A DNA stretch of 37,903 nucleotides, from the IMG/VR virus record IMGVR_UViG_3300042353_000105, positions 1 through 37,903 of that record; one strand, 5' to 3'. Positions 37,777-37,903 of the stretch are shown in pieces. A program made the position numbers and the translations under genes. Below the pieces are notes generated by a model. The model searched no databases. It was not told the DNA's origin and saw only the letters and a program-made list of their open reading frames with translations. The stretch is from a virus. Position 1 is the first letter of the stretch. Every line of letters starts with the position of its first letter.

Positions 37777-37903
37777 TATAAACCGTCAATTATCAATCAT
37801 GTCGATTTTCTAACAAGAATATTTCGCAAACAGGCGCACAGCTTGGGTTTACGGGATATGCACTTCAAACAACATTAAGCTACCTCGAGCATTTCGGTGG
37901 TAA
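37777..37903. repeat. Terminal direct repeat, right copy
   Basis: Identical to positions 1-127. The last 29 bases (37875-37903) duplicate the 3' end of the metallophosphoesterase gene on the minus strand and are not a separate gene. It shows that the contig is circular or has redundant ends; it should be trimmed before counting genes. Confidence 0.95.

Noticed and set aside
37775-37876. Terminator between the convergent ends across the circular join
   Set aside because: Only weak complementarity was found and no stem with a T run, so none is annotated.
1-37903. Temperate phage or prophage features
   Set aside because: No integrase, excisionase, CI-like repressor or attachment-site candidate was found on either strand.
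1-37903. tRNA genes
   Set aside because: No cloverleaf with a TTCGANNC-type T-loop in an intergenic position was noticed; the few gaps are too short or do not fold so. A tRNAscan run would settle it.

Overview
This window is an essentially complete genome of a tailed double-stranded DNA phage with a short-tailed, P22-like virion. The first 127 bases are repeated exactly as the last 127 bases, so the contig closes into a circle with about 37,776 unique bases. A 127-base overlap is a familiar assembler k-mer artefact; it fits a circularly permuted (headful) genome better than a true terminal repeat, though the sequence alone cannot decide. No integrase, repressor or partition gene was recognised, so a lytic lifestyle is likely. 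The spanin-like genes point to a Gram-negative host, probably a proteobacterium, but the host cannot be named from the sequence.

Layout. (1) Positions 99-25209, almost all on the minus strand and read right to left, hold the late genes: small and large terminase, four short basic proteins, portal, a Dps-like protein of the DUF5856 type, two small virion-region proteins, three receptor-binding proteins (tailspike, fibre, tailspike), scaffold, P22-type coat, two small coat-associated proteins separated by terminators, a gp4-like and a gp10-like tail protein, a fibre in the position of the P22 needle, a GNAT acetyltransferase, three ejection proteins (one with a muralytic-looking domain), and a lysis cassette (M15 peptidase endolysin, two small membrane proteins, nested spanins). 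The segment ends with an HTH-metallophosphoesterase fusion. A plus-strand HNH endonuclease gene sits inside the lysis cassette. (2) Positions 25210-25894 are a non-coding divergent region with tandem 9-bp repeats (gtaggctat), a duplicated 13-bp palindrome and an AT-rich tract. It is the best candidate for a replication origin and/or early control region. (3) Positions 25895-29203 on the plus strand are an early region with a gene-product-88 family protein and about twelve very small genes, often overlapping by ATGA; it ends at a strong bidirectional terminator. (4) Positions 29299-35477 on the minus strand are the replication block: primase-helicase, family A DNA polymerase, DUF2815-type ssDNA-binding candidate, and a DUF2800 Fe-S PD-(D/E)XK nuclease. 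(5) Positions 35575-37774 on the plus strand hold a VRR-NUC nuclease, an SNF2-type helicase and three small proteins including DUF3310.

Working model: the virion and packaging genes follow P22 closely in family and order, except that the receptor-binding genes lie between portal and scaffold. The replication genes are unlike those of P22 and form a self-contained set (primase-helicase, polymerase, ssDNA-binding protein, recombination-type nucleases and helicase). The features most worth following up are the iteron/palindrome region at 25485-25777, the Dps-like protein next to the portal with ferroxidase-type residue spacing, and the codon-divergent early cluster of tiny genes downstream of the iterons.
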